Part shown: one piece after another, positions 8,481-16,834 of the stretch
Numbering within the stretch: the stretch's first letter is position 1
Layout: each line of letters opens with the position of its first letter
From: Halobacteriovoraceae bacterium
Lineage (GTDB): Bacteria > Bdellovibrionota > Bacteriovoracia > Bacteriovoracales > Bacteriovoracaceae
Assembly: GCA_020635115.1 (NCBI GenBank)
Contig: JACKAK010000003.1
Location: forward strand, 310,001-374,000
DNA length: 64,000 nucleotides
Direction of reading: 5' to 3'
The notes under the pieces: model-generated
Told to the model about the DNA's origin: nothing
Database searches by the model: none
Seen by the model: only the letters and a program-made list of their open reading frames with translations
Position numbers and translations under genes: made by a program

Positions 8481-8762
8481 TTACAATCTCTTAATCATCT
8501 CTTTTTCTATGACAGAAACTATTTTTTTTCGCAAGGGTTTTAATATAAAGGCCAAATCTAGTTTACCTTCTACACGGTCTTCAAAAAAATTTATAGTAAG
8601 TGTAAACCCTGTTCCACTTGCAATAATTTTGTCAGTTGGGCTGTAGTCAAACTCGGCATCAACTTGAAACTTCTTTAAATTTTCAGGAGTGATATAATTT
8701 TCAACAACTTTATACGCGTCGTCCTTTGTCATAACGTTATTATAGCTAACATTTATATCCAT
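8481..8762 (-). CDS. Small protein resembling the polyhydroxyalkanoic acid system family
   Basis: This 93-residue protein has the layout of the PHA granule-associated (PHA_gran_rgn) family. An N-terminal DAYKVVENY helix is followed by beta-strands around FDYSPTDKIIASGTGFTLTINF and a C-terminal helix LKPLRKKIVSVIEKEM. Such proteins are small START-like or granule-linked proteins of uncertain role. No PHA synthase is nearby, so the name should not be read as a pathway assignment. AAGGAA sits eight bases before the ATG. The gene lies 13 bases downstream of dut. Confidence 0.5.
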   Translation of the reverse strand: MDINVSYNNVMTKDDAYKVVENYITPENLKKFQVDAEFDYSPTDKIIASGTGFTLTINFFEDRVEGKLDLAFILKPLRKKIVSVIEKEMIKRL

Positions 8763-8775
8763 TTAAAATTCCTTT

Positions 8776-9246
8776 TTATTTGCAACCTGTATGGCCAAAG
8801 CCTCCCTCACCTCTTTTTGTTGAGGAAAGGGATGTTACGTTTAGAAAGCATGCCTGGATAACAGGGGCCAAGACTAATTGCGCGATTCTTTGCCCATGTT
8901 CTATTTCAATATCACTATTACCTAAATTACCCATGATAATTTTAACTTCACCTCTATAGTCACAATCTATCGTCCCGGGACTATTCACAACGAGAAGATC
9001 GCTTTTTAGAGACAGGCCTGATCGAGGACGTACTTGAATCTCAAAACCTTTAGGAATTTCAAAAGCAATTCCAGTTGGTATTAATGTTCTCTGTCCGCCC
9101 TTAATGATGATTTTTTCTTTCAGAGGTAGGCAGGCCTTAATGTCAGCACCTGCCGCTCCTTCAGACTCATATCGCGGAAGTCCTAAATCTTCATCAAAAT
9201 GAGGAAGCTTTAAAACTTTTACAGTATGTGTTTCTATGATGTTCAC
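8776..9246 (-). CDS. dut: Deoxyuridine 5'-triphosphate nucleotidohydrolase (dUTPase)
   Basis: This 156-residue protein shows all five motifs of trimeric dUTPases in order: AGADIKA near 31, RPRSGLS near 72, PGTIDCDYRGEV near 90, RIAQLVL near 122 and RGEGGFGHTG near 145. It hydrolyses dUTP to dUMP and pyrophosphate, limiting uracil in DNA and supplying dTMP synthesis. The start is a GTG at 9246 with AAGG about nine bases upstream. It follows pnp by 11 bases and is part of the rpsO-pnp-dut cluster. Confidence 0.96.
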   Translation of the reverse strand: MNIIETHTVKVLKLPHFDEDLGLPRYESEGAAGADIKACLPLKEKIIIKGGQRTLIPTGIAFEIPKGFEIQVRPRSGLSLKSDLLVVNSPGTIDCDYRGEVKIIMGNLGNSDIEIEHGQRIAQLVLAPVIQACFLNVTSLSSTKRGEGGFGHTGCK

Positions 9247-9257
9247 TATAAATTACC

Positions 9258-11384
9258 TTAAGATTCTTTTTTCTTAAGTGGTTCTACAGCTTTTGCAGAT
9301 AATTTAAGCCTTCCAAGTCTATCAATTTCGATAACTTTAACTTTTATTTTATCTCCAGCACTAACGTATTCTGACACATCATTTACTCTATCATCAGCAA
9401 GTTCTGAAATATGTACAAGTCCAGATACTCCTGGAGCAATATCAACAAACATTCCATAGTCTTTGAGTGAAACAACTTCTGCTTCATAGATAGAGTCAAT
9501 TTTTGGCCCATTAATTTGAAGTTCAATGGTATCTAAACAAGCATGAATTTTCGCATTATCAGTACCAATAACTTTAACAACTCCCCCATCTCCGACTTCT
9601 ATTGTTAATTGAAATTCTTCTTGAAGAGCCTTAATATTTTTACCACTTGGACCTATAAGCATTCCAATCTTATCTTCATCGATTTTAGTCTGCTCAATTC
9701 TTGGAACACCTTCTTTCATTTGCTCTCTTGGACTAGTGATTGTTTTGGCCATTTCTCCTAGTATGTGAAGTCTACCTTCTTTTGCTTGCGCAAGAGATTG
9801 TCTAATAATCTCTTTAGTAATACCTTCAATTTTAATATCCATCTGAATAGCTGTTATACCTTTTTCTGTTCCGGCCACTTTAAAGTCCATATCACCTAGA
9901 TGATCTTCATCTCCTAAAATGTCTGTAAGAATTTTGAAATCAGAACCATCAGTGACTAATCCCATAGCGATTCCAGCAACAGGTGCTTTTATTGGAACAC
10001 CTGCATCGAGTAGGGCCATTGCTCCAGCGCAAACAGAACCCATTGAACTAGAACCATTTGATTCTAATACTTCACAAACGACTCTTGCAGTATAACTAAA
10101 TTCTTCGGCAGAAGGCATAAGGTTTTTAATTGCCCTTTCAGCTAAATTCCCATGGCCTAATTCTCTACGTCCTACTCCTCTGACTCCTCTGGCCTCACCT
10201 ACTGAAAAGGGAGGAAAGTTATAATGGAGGTAAAAACGATCATAAGATTGTCCAACAATTCGATCTGACATCTGTTCACCTGTTGATCCACCAACAGTAA
10301 CTGTTGATAAGACCTGAGTTTCACCTCTTGTAAAAAGTGCCGATCCATGGGGACGGACAAGAACATCCACTTCAGTTTCAATCGGTCTAACTTCTGTGAG
10401 ACTTCTACCGCCAATTCTTTTGTTTTCTTTGAGAATATCAGTTCTGAGCATTTCATACAAAAGTTCATCTACAGCTTTAAAAGACTCTTTTCCAGCAGAA
10501 TCGTTTTCTGTCAGGCCAAATGCTTCTGGATTTTCTTTGATTGCCACAGCGACCTTTTGTTCGATTGCTTTGATTGCATTTTGTCTTTCCAATTTATCCG
10601 TTATTGATAGAGCTGCTCTGGCCTCATTCGTAAAGTCAAATTTTACTTTGTCTTTTAATTTCCCGTTTGCTTCAGCTGAAACAAATTCTCTTTTAGGCCT
10701 GCCTACTTCTTTGACCATTTCTTCTACCATTTCACAGTAGAGTTTGATTTGATCGTGAGCAAACATAAGAGCATCGAGCATTTCATCTTCAGTTATCTGT
10801 TCAGATTCTCCTTCAACCATTAAAATCGCGTCTTTCGAAGCAGCAACAGAAATTTCCATGTCAGATTGCGCCCATTCAGAATATGAAGGATTTAATATAA
10901 GTTCACCATTAATTCTACCTACTTTACAAGAACCAATTGGCCCGTTAAAGGGTATATCTGAAATCGACAGTGCCGCAGAAGCTCCAAGCCCTGCTAGAAC
11001 TTCTGGATCACCTTTTTCGTCATATGAAAGAACAGTACAAGAAATGACTGTATCAAACATGTATCCTGAGGGGAAAAGTGGTCTCAGCGGTCTATCAATT
11101 AGTCTTGCATTTAAAGTCTCTTGAGTGGAAGGTCTTCCTTCTCTTTTGAGAAATCCACCGAGAAATTTACCCGCGGCATAGAATTTTTCAGTGTATTCCA
11201 CTAAAAGAGGAAAAAAATCTTGTCCATCTTTTACTTCTTTTGCTGAGCAGGCAGTCACTAATACTTGAGTTCCACCACAAGTTACCAGAGCTGATCCATC
11301 GGCCTGTTTTGCCATTCTTCCTGTTTCTACAGTTACTTCCTTGCCTGCATAGTCTAATTTAAAAACTTTTTTGTTTTCGTTCAT
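9258..11384 (-). CDS. pnp: Polyribonucleotide nucleotidyltransferase (PNPase)
   Basis: This 708-residue protein has the full PNPase layout. Two RNase PH domains (about residues 10-230 and 310-545) are separated by a helical domain, followed by KH (around MLIGPSGKNIKALQ, near 570) and S1 (around DYGMFVDIAPGVSGLVHISE, near 635). It degrades RNA 3'-5' with phosphate and can add tails, usually in a degradosome. The ATG at 11384 has AAGGAAA upstream. The gene follows rpsO, as in many bacteria, after a terminator and a leader of about 130 bases. Confidence 0.98.
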   Translation of the reverse strand: MNENKKVFKLDYAGKEVTVETGRMAKQADGSALVTCGGTQVLVTACSAKEVKDGQDFFPLLVEYTEKFYAAGKFLGGFLKREGRPSTQETLNARLIDRPLRPLFPSGYMFDTVISCTVLSYDEKGDPEVLAGLGASAALSISDIPFNGPIGSCKVGRINGELILNPSYSEWAQSDMEISVAASKDAILMVEGESEQITEDEMLDALMFAHDQIKLYCEMVEEMVKEVGRPKREFVSAEANGKLKDKVKFDFTNEARAALSITDKLERQNAIKAIEQKVAVAIKENPEAFGLTENDSAGKESFKAVDELLYEMLRTDILKENKRIGGRSLTEVRPIETEVDVLVRPHGSALFTRGETQVLSTVTVGGSTGEQMSDRIVGQSYDRFYLHYNFPPFSVGEARGVRGVGRRELGHGNLAERAIKNLMPSAEEFSYTARVVCEVLESNGSSSMGSVCAGAMALLDAGVPIKAPVAGIAMGLVTDGSDFKILTDILGDEDHLGDMDFKVAGTEKGITAIQMDIKIEGITKEIIRQSLAQAKEGRLHILGEMAKTITSPREQMKEGVPRIEQTKIDEDKIGMLIGPSGKNIKALQEEFQLTIEVGDGGVVKVIGTDNAKIHACLDTIELQINGPKIDSIYEAEVVSLKDYGMFVDIAPGVSGLVHISELADDRVNDVSEYVSAGDKIKVKVIEIDRLGRLKLSAKAVEPLKKKES

Positions 11385-11524
11385 TTAGTTTCCTTTTTTA
11401 AAAATATTAACACTAGGAAACGGAAGGTATTCAAAAGATATTTCAAAACATAGAAATTTTCATGCATTCAAATATCCCTTAAATGAACCTACCTTTTCCT
11501 CAAAAAATTTTAGTCCAAAAGCAC

Positions 11525-11551
11525 AAAAAGAAAAGGGAGACTCTGTCTCCC
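11525..11551 (-). terminator. Intrinsic terminator downstream of rpsO
   Basis: On the minus strand a 7-bp GC-rich stem GGGAGAC/GTCTCCC with loop AGA is followed by TTTTCTTTTT. It begins 7 bases after the rpsO stop. It would separate rpsO from pnp at least partly. Confidence 0.85.
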
Positions 11552-11558
11552 TTCATTT

Positions 11559-11825
11559 TTATTTTCTTAGTCCGAGCTCTTGAATCAACTTCGCATATCT
11601 TTCATGCGAATCGTTTTGCACATATTTTAAAAGTGCTTTTCTACGTCCAATCATTTTCATCAAACCTCGGTTTGAGTGATAATCGTGTTTATTGTTTGAA
11701 AAATGCCCAGAAAGGTCATTTATTCTCGCAGTTAAAATCGCAACCTGAACCTCTGCTGATCCTGTGTCGGTGGCACTTTTCCCAAACTTTTGAGCAAGCT
11801 CGGCCTTTTGTTCTTTTGTAATCAT
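11559..11825 (-). CDS. rpsO: 30S ribosomal protein S15
   Basis: The 88-residue protein begins MITKEQKAEL at 11825, where GGAG lies eight bases upstream; an in-frame ATG 69 bases earlier would add an unrelated leader. The family core is present: HSNRGLMKMIGRRKALLKYV, DTGSAEVQVAILTARI and SGHF. S15 binds 16S rRNA early in small-subunit assembly. In other bacteria it represses its own mRNA. Here the leader is about 62 bases and includes a weak GTTG/CAAC pairing that loops out the SD, which may serve that control. Confidence 0.97.
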   Translation of the reverse strand: MITKEQKAELAQKFGKSATDTGSAEVQVAILTARINDLSGHFSNNKHDYHSNRGLMKMIGRRKALLKYVQNDSHERYAKLIQELGLRK

Positions 11826-11893
11826 AGTTGTCTCCAAACCCCAGCAACAAATACTTCTTTTGAAACCGAGCATAAGGTTAATAATAAGGGGCA

Positions 11894-11922
11894 TATATAC
11901 CTAGCTTTTGTCTCTATGTAAA
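11894..11922 (-). promoter_or_regulatory. Sigma-70-like promoter of rpsO
   Basis: On the minus strand TTTACA (11922-11917) is followed after exactly 17 bases by TATATA (11899-11894). The predicted start near 11887 gives a 62-base leader for rpsO. Confidence 0.6.
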
Positions 11923-11989
11923 TGAGTTAAAATAATCAAAAGGATTAATAAAAGCGATATTTATGATTTTTTGTCTTAAGGAAAGTAAT

Positions 11990-13546
11990 ATGTCTGAAAG
12001 TGATCAAATTGAAAAAAAAAGGGTGCAAACTCATTTCTTCCCCAACACATTAGGGCTAAATGAGGTTGACAGGAAAATAATTTTTATTTCTAAAGAAAAA
12101 GAAATTATAGAGCTTCTTAAAGAAAACGGCAACGCATCATATTATCCAATCTCGACAGGCCATAATTGGGGTTATGGCTGTCTAACACCTACTCAAGATA
12201 ATGCCATTATTTTAAATTTATCTCAAATGAATCAAATCAGTGATTTTGATGATGAATTAGGTACTCTTCGAGTTGGTCCTGGAGTTACTTACCAACAGCT
12301 TGCAGATTTTTTAAAAAACAATGGAGATCGATGGCTTTGTCCCATACATGGAGGAGGCCCAGAATGCAGCGTACTAGGAAACTCGATCGAAAGAGGATTT
12401 GGTATTACCCCATACACTGATCATTTTCATTCAGTTCAATCACTAAGAGCAATTTTGCCTAATGGAAAAATTTACGAGTCACCGTTGAGAAAAATGGGTT
12501 TTCCTAAATTGGCAGATACGTTCAGATGGGGGGTCGGGCCATATTTAGATGGAATATTTACTCAATCAAATTTTGGAGTCGTTACAGAAATCTCTCTTGC
12601 TCTGGCCGCGAAAGCTGAGCATACAGAAATGTTCTTTATACATATAAAAAATAATATTAGCATCCATGAAATCATAAACGTAGTAAAAATAATCTTTCAC
12701 AAGTTTGAGGGAAATATTGGCGGTATCAACATCATGAATGATTATAGAATTTATTCCATGATGGCAGATAAACTATCAGGTGATGTAATAGAAAATTCAA
12801 GGCCTATTGATAGGAAAATTTTAGATAAGGCGAAAAAACTTTTTGGGATCACAGATTGGACAATTGTAGGAGCGGTTTATTCATCAAAAAATTGTGCGAG
12901 AGTAATATCTAAGGAAATAAAGAAAAATTTTAGACCAATTGCGAAACGTACTTTTTTCATTCATAGAAAGAAGTTAAAAATTATAAAAACGATTGCAGAT
13001 CTAGGTATCAAATTTGGATTTACTCATTTAAAAGAAATCTATCACAAATTGGAAGCTGGAATGCAATTTACAGAAGGCACACCAAATAAGAATGCGCTTA
13101 GACTGGCCTACCTGCGAAATCTAAAACATTTTGAAAATGATGAGGATTTAGATCCAACAAAAGATAATTGTGGAATCATTTGGTATTCACCCCTTATTGA
13201 ACTAAAGGGAAATAGGGCGCAAGAGTATGTTGAAATGGTTGAGCGAGTTGCAAAGAAATGTCAAAGTGATCCTCTCATTACTTTATCAGCATTAAATCCG
13301 AGACACATTGATAGTACAATTCCGATTCTTTTTAACAAAGAGAATCACAGTGATGTAAAAAAAGCGCATCACTTTTATAATTGCTTAATCACAGAAGGAG
13401 CAAAACAAGAATTCTTTCCATATCGATTTGGATTGAATTCTTTTAAGTATTTTTTCGAGCGTATAGAAGACAATCAATTGGCCAAAGAGATAAAAAAGGC
13501 GATTGATCCAGACAACCGCCTTTCTCCAGGAAGATATTTAAAATAA
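11990..13546 (+). CDS. FAD-linked oxidase, p-cresol methylhydroxylase/vanillyl-alcohol oxidase type
   Basis: This 518-residue protein has an N-terminal PCMH-type FAD domain (STGHNWGYG near 50, LRVGPGVTYQQLADFL near 95, HGGGPECSVLGNSIERG near 119, LRAILPNGK near 147, FGVVTEI near 191). A C-terminal substrate-cap region ends with DPDNRLSPGRYL, typical of the VAO family. Members oxidise phenolic or alcohol substrates; the substrate here cannot be read from sequence, and no cytochrome partner is adjacent. I chose ATG 11990 because AAGGAAAG lies seven bases upstream; the ATG at 11963 lacks an SD. The gene ends one base from the convergent FKBP gene. Confidence 0.82.
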   Translation: MSESDQIEKKRVQTHFFPNTLGLNEVDRKIIFISKEKEIIELLKENGNASYYPISTGHNWGYGCLTPTQDNAIILNLSQMNQISDFDDELGTLRVGPGVTYQQLADFLKNNGDRWLCPIHGGGPECSVLGNSIERGFGITPYTDHFHSVQSLRAILPNGKIYESPLRKMGFPKLADTFRWGVGPYLDGIFTQSNFGVVTEISLALAAKAEHTEMFFIHIKNNISIHEIINVVKIIFHKFEGNIGGINIMNDYRIYSMMADKLSGDVIENSRPIDRKILDKAKKLFGITDWTIVGAVYSSKNCARVISKEIKKNFRPIAKRTFFIHRKKLKIIKTIADLGIKFGFTHLKEIYHKLEAGMQFTEGTPNKNALRLAYLRNLKHFENDEDLDPTKDNCGIIWYSPLIELKGNRAQEYVEMVERVAKKCQSDPLITLSALNPRHIDSTIPILFNKENHSDVKKAHHFYNCLITEGAKQEFFPYRFGLNSFKYFFERIEDNQLAKEIKKAIDPDNRLSPGRYLK

Positions 13547-13547
13547 T

Positions 13548-14288
13548 TTATTTTTTCTTAGGGGCCTCAATTTTCATTTCAGGAGCTTGTGTCTCTTTTG
13601 CATCACTGATTTTAATTAATTCAACTTCAAAGACTAAAGTAGAACCTGGAGGAATTTTTCCAACAGCTCTTTCATCTCCATATGCAAGTTCAGATGGTAT
13701 AACAAGTTTAATAGATCCACCTTCACCAACTAGTTGTAGTCCTTCAGTCCATCCTTTAATGACTCTATTAAGAGGGAATTTGGCGGTCTTGCCTCTGTCT
13801 TTTGATGAATCAAAAACTGTTCCGTCTATAAGAGTTCCATGATAATGAACTTCAACTTCATCAGTGGCCATTGGTTTTTTTTCTGAACCAGGTACAGTCA
13901 CTTTGTAAGCAAGACCAGATGCTGTTTTAGTTCCACCATTTTTAACAAAGTTTTCTAAATAGTCAGAACCTTTTTTCTTGATTTCCACTGATTCTTTTTT
14001 CATTTTTTCTTTATTTCTTTCCATTCTGTCTTGGAATAGCACCGGAACTTTGGCCTGAAATTCAGCAACTTCGACCTTAGGTTTATCACCTTTAGCGGCG
14101 TCTCTGACGCCCATTATTAAGGCACCAACTTCTTCATCACTTAAACCAAAAGAATTCATTCTCTCGCCGAACATTGTTCCGACAGTATAGATTGTTTTAA
14201 GATCGTCGTTTCCAAGTTTGACATCTTTTTGCGAGTTACAAGAAACAAGTGTAACTAAAGCAAGTAATGGTGCGATAATTTTTTTCAC
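13548..14288 (-). CDS. FKBP-type peptidyl-prolyl isomerase, lipoprotein (FkpA/Mip-like)
   Basis: This 246-residue protein has a lipoprotein signal (LVSC, Cys17) and an N-terminal helical dimerisation domain (residues 25-110) rich in Lys/Glu. Its C-terminal FKBP domain shows VEVHYHGTLIDGTVFDSS, VIKGWTEGLQLVGEGG and IPPGSTLVFEVELI. It should catalyse proline isomerisation and assist folding in the periplasm. The start is GTG at 14288 with AGGATAG upstream. The C-terminal Glu/Ala/Lys tail is low complexity. The gene lies 72 bases downstream of rnhA on the same strand. Confidence 0.9.
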   Translation of the reverse strand: MKKIIAPLLALVTLVSCNSQKDVKLGNDDLKTIYTVGTMFGERMNSFGLSDEEVGALIMGVRDAAKGDKPKVEVAEFQAKVPVLFQDRMERNKEKMKKESVEIKKKGSDYLENFVKNGGTKTASGLAYKVTVPGSEKKPMATDEVEVHYHGTLIDGTVFDSSKDRGKTAKFPLNRVIKGWTEGLQLVGEGGSIKLVIPSELAYGDERAVGKIPPGSTLVFEVELIKISDAKETQAPEMKIEAPKKK

Positions 14289-14360
14289 AATTCTATCCTT
14301 TTTTTTAAAAATATCATACAGGCATGATGGCCGTAGTTTTATTAATCGTAAATCTTTTTT

Positions 14361-15023
14361 TTAGAAACCAGCTTCATCTATGGCCTCGTTGGCCAGCTGA
14401 TCGCAATATTCATTTTGCGGGTGGCCACTATGTCCTTTAACCCACTCAAATTTTATTAACTTATATTGTGAGACAAGATAATCGAATTCTTGCCACAACT
14501 CAAGATTCTCAGGGGCCTTATTATCAGCTTTTTTCCAACCTTTTTTCTTCCAATTAGATACCCACTTTGTAATTCCATCAACAACGTATTTTGAATCACT
14601 ATAGAGGACAACTAATGGCATAGAATTTTCTTGGTTATCATCAATATATTCAGAGAGAGCTTTTATGGAGTTAATGGCCCCTGTGAGTTCCATTTGGTTG
14701 TTTGTTGTTCCCATTTCAAATCCAGATCCATGAAAAATAACTTCTCCTTTAGAATTTTGTCCAACCATTCCCCAAGCACCTGGCCCTGGATTTCCTCGAC
14801 AAGCTCCATCTGAAAATAAGGCAAATCCTTGAGGATGAGAAGAAATTTCTAATGGAATTTCGAAATCATCCTTAGTTAAATAGGATTTAGCGGAGTCATC
14901 ATCGAAATTTATGTTTTTTTCAAGTTTAAGAACTTTATCAATTGCACTTTCAGCTTCTTTGGAGTTAGAGCGTTTTTTGAGTTGAGTTAAAAACTTTTTG
15001 AAATATTTTTGTGTAATTTTCAT
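14361..15023 (-). CDS. rnhA: Ribonuclease HI with an N-terminal extension
   Basis: The C-terminal 150 residues are RNase HI. The catalytic carboxylates are in FSDGACRGNPGPG, TNNQMEL and VLYSDSKYV, with the later HSGH and CDQLANEA segments. It cuts the RNA strand of RNA-DNA hybrids. The 68 or so residues before the domain are Lys-rich and helical, and do not look like the known hybrid-binding domain of eukaryotic-type RNase H1. ATG 15023 has GGAA six bases upstream; a longer form from ATG 15074 is less likely. The gene is divergent from the queD-like gene. Confidence 0.93.
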   Translation of the reverse strand: MKITQKYFKKFLTQLKKRSNSKEAESAIDKVLKLEKNINFDDDSAKSYLTKDDFEIPLEISSHPQGFALFSDGACRGNPGPGAWGMVGQNSKGEVIFHGSGFEMGTTNNQMELTGAINSIKALSEYIDDNQENSMPLVVLYSDSKYVVDGITKWVSNWKKKGWKKADNKAPENLELWQEFDYLVSQYKLIKFEWVKGHSGHPQNEYCDQLANEAIDEAGF

Positions 15024-15192
15024 AATTTCCAAAACGTTAAAATAAAGCGGGAATAATAGCCTTTCTCCATCCAAGAAACAATCACTTCTTAAAGATGCAT
15101 GGCACCAAAGAAAGACTTTCCGAATTTATTATTTTAAGTTAAGATGCTGCCGCACAAATGCATGTGCATTGAGTTAACAAAGTATAAAATTC

Positions 15193-15693
15193 ATGAGTAC
15201 ACCTTTTTCAATCAGTGTTTATAAACAGTATTTTAATTTCGCAAGTTCCCACTTTCTAATTTTTAAAGATGGAACACGTGAACCCTTACATGGACATAAT
15301 TACCGTGTCGAATTTCGCGGCAATGCTCTCGAATTAGAAAGTGATATGGTTTTTGATTTTCTAGATATAAAACCAATTGTACGAGAAGTATGTGATTCAT
15401 TGGACCACAAGCTTCTTCTACCGGGAGAAAATCCTCAAATCAATATTATTCAAGAGGATAGAACCTTAAGATTGGAATGCCCCGATGGAGATATCTTTCA
15501 ATTTCCCACAAGCGATGTTTTAATATTACCTATAGAGAATACAAGTGCTGAAAGAATTGCGATTTATATTTGTCATGAGGTAAAAAAAATAGTGAAGGAA
15601 AGGTTTGAATTTGAATTTGAATCACTACAAATTGAAGTTGAAGAAACACCTGGCCAGTCGGCCATTTATTCTTATCAAAAAAGGATTCATTAA
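15193..15693 (+). CDS. 6-pyruvoyl-tetrahydropterin synthase/QueD-family protein
   Basis: This 166-residue protein carries the zinc-binding histidines of the family (SSHF near 19 and LHGHNY near 33) and the catalytic LDHK near 73. Enzymes of this family make 6-carboxy- or 6-pyruvoyl-tetrahydropterin for queuosine or pterin synthesis. It is longer than E. coli QueD (about 120 residues) because of an insertion (about residues 78-118) with EDRTLRLEC and FPTSDVLILPIENTSAE, typical of a distinct subfamily. Its exact product is therefore uncertain. The stop and the next start overlap as TAATG, so the M14 peptidase gene is translationally coupled. Confidence 0.85.
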   Translation: MSTPFSISVYKQYFNFASSHFLIFKDGTREPLHGHNYRVEFRGNALELESDMVFDFLDIKPIVREVCDSLDHKLLLPGENPQINIIQEDRTLRLECPDGDIFQFPTSDVLILPIENTSAERIAIYICHEVKKIVKERFEFEFESLQIEVEETPGQSAIYSYQKRIH

Positions 15694-16379
15694 TGGAGTT
15701 TATTGAATTACGACCTGGTGAAAGTGTTGAAGGGCAAGAGATCAAAGCATTTAGAACAGATAAAAAAGCAGATAAATACATTTATTTAATTGCAGGAACT
15801 CATGGTGACGAAGTAGAGGGTGTCTACGTACTAAGTAAACTTTTTGATTGGTTAAAAGAAGAAGATACAAAAATTCAATATGCACTTGTCGTGATTCCTG
15901 TACTCAATGTTGATGGATACCGAGCGGGAACAAGAGTCAATTCACATATGATAGATCTCAATCGAAATCTTCCTTCAAAACAATGGAGTGCTGATTATAA
16001 AGAAGATAAATATAATCCTGGAAAAAAACCATTGAGTGAACCTGAAAATATTTTTTTGGATAAAATCTTTGAGAAATTTCCACCAAAATTAATTATATCA
16101 TTTCACTCATGGAAACCAGTTATAAATTTTGATGGAGAAATTGAGCATATTGCAAATTTCTTGGCCAAACATAATAACTATCCTATAGATAAACATCTTC
16201 ATAATCATCCTACACCAGGTTCCTTGGGTCAGTATGCTCCTCAAAAATATCTTGCACCTGTATTGACTTTGGAATGTCCAACAATAGAAGAAGGTGCCAG
16301 TTTGCAGGAAATATGGCAGGAAAATGAACCTGGTCTCTTATCATTAATGGTTTCAAATTTAATGAATGAAAAGGCCTAA
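15693..16379 (+). CDS. M14-family zinc carboxypeptidase, MpaA-like
   Basis: This 228-residue protein has the M14 zinc ligands in AGTHGDEVEG near 35 (HxxE) and SFHSW near 131. Substrate-binding residues appear in NVDGYRAGTR and MIDLNRNLP, and the catalytic Glu in TLECPTIEE near 195. The size and the lack of a signal peptide fit cytoplasmic murein-peptide amidases such as MpaA, which cleave the gamma-D-Glu-mDAP bond during peptidoglycan recycling. The assignment to that substrate is inferred. It overlaps the QueD-like gene by one base and abuts the convergent response regulator gene. Confidence 0.82.
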   Translation: MEFIELRPGESVEGQEIKAFRTDKKADKYIYLIAGTHGDEVEGVYVLSKLFDWLKEEDTKIQYALVVIPVLNVDGYRAGTRVNSHMIDLNRNLPSKQWSADYKEDKYNPGKKPLSEPENIFLDKIFEKFPPKLIISFHSWKPVINFDGEIEHIANFLAKHNNYPIDKHLHNHPTPGSLGQYAPQKYLAPVLTLECPTIEEGASLQEIWQENEPGLLSLMVSNLMNEKA

Positions 16380-16808
16380 TTAAGAGGGGGTTATTTTTTG
16401 AGCAAAGATTTTTTCCCAAGCTTCTAGTTCATATAAACAGTGTCTAATAGAATCTTGAATATCACTATCAGTAAAAGGTTTGACGATAAAAAAGCGCGCA
16501 CCATCTAAATAGCAATTAGAGACAGTCGTAAATTTTGTGTCACCAGACATTACGACAACCTGTATACCTTTTTCAAGTTTATGACATTCTCTAATCAAGG
16601 AGTCACCAAATGAACCGCGCATATGAATATCTGTAAAGACAATATGTACAGTATGATCTTTTGCGTAGGCCAAAGCCTCTTTCGCAGTCTCCATAGGTAT
16701 AATATTAATGAATTCTTCGTTAAATTTTTCACGGATTGAAATCTCAACAATCTCTCTTACACCTTCATTGTCATCTACTAATAAAAGCTGAAATGGTCTT
16801 CTAATCAT
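16380..16808 (-). CDS. Single-domain response regulator (CheY-like)
   Basis: The protein is a receiver domain only, about 142 residues. It has the acidic pair in LLVDDNE, the phospho-acceptor Asp in VFTDIHM, Ser in VVMSGD and Lys in FIVKPF. With no output domain, it must act by binding a partner such as a motor, kinase or phosphorelay protein. ATG 16808 has AGAGG six bases upstream; a TTG two codons earlier is less likely. No histidine kinase is adjacent. Confidence 0.92.
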   Translation of the reverse strand: MIRRPFQLLLVDDNEGVREIVEISIREKFNEEFINIIPMETAKEALAYAKDHTVHIVFTDIHMRGSFGDSLIRECHKLEKGIQVVVMSGDTKFTTVSNCYLDGARFFIVKPFTDSDIQDSIRHCLYELEAWEKIFAQKITPS

Positions 16809-16834
16809 CCCCAACCTCTTGTTGTTTTATTAGG

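Noticed and set aside
8776..9246. dUTPase as a sign of a prophage
   Set aside because: It lies in a housekeeping cluster with rpsO and pnp, and no phage genes are nearby.
11483..11821. Plus-strand 112-codon frame across rpsO
   Set aside because: It lies antisense to the clearly recognised S15 gene, has no SD, and its sequence is the mirror of S15 codons.
15121..15192. Possible preQ1 riboswitch before the QueD-like gene
   Set aside because: There is an AATGCA-TG-TGCATT dyad at 15157-15170, but I cannot find the conserved preQ1 hairpin plus A-rich tail pairing.
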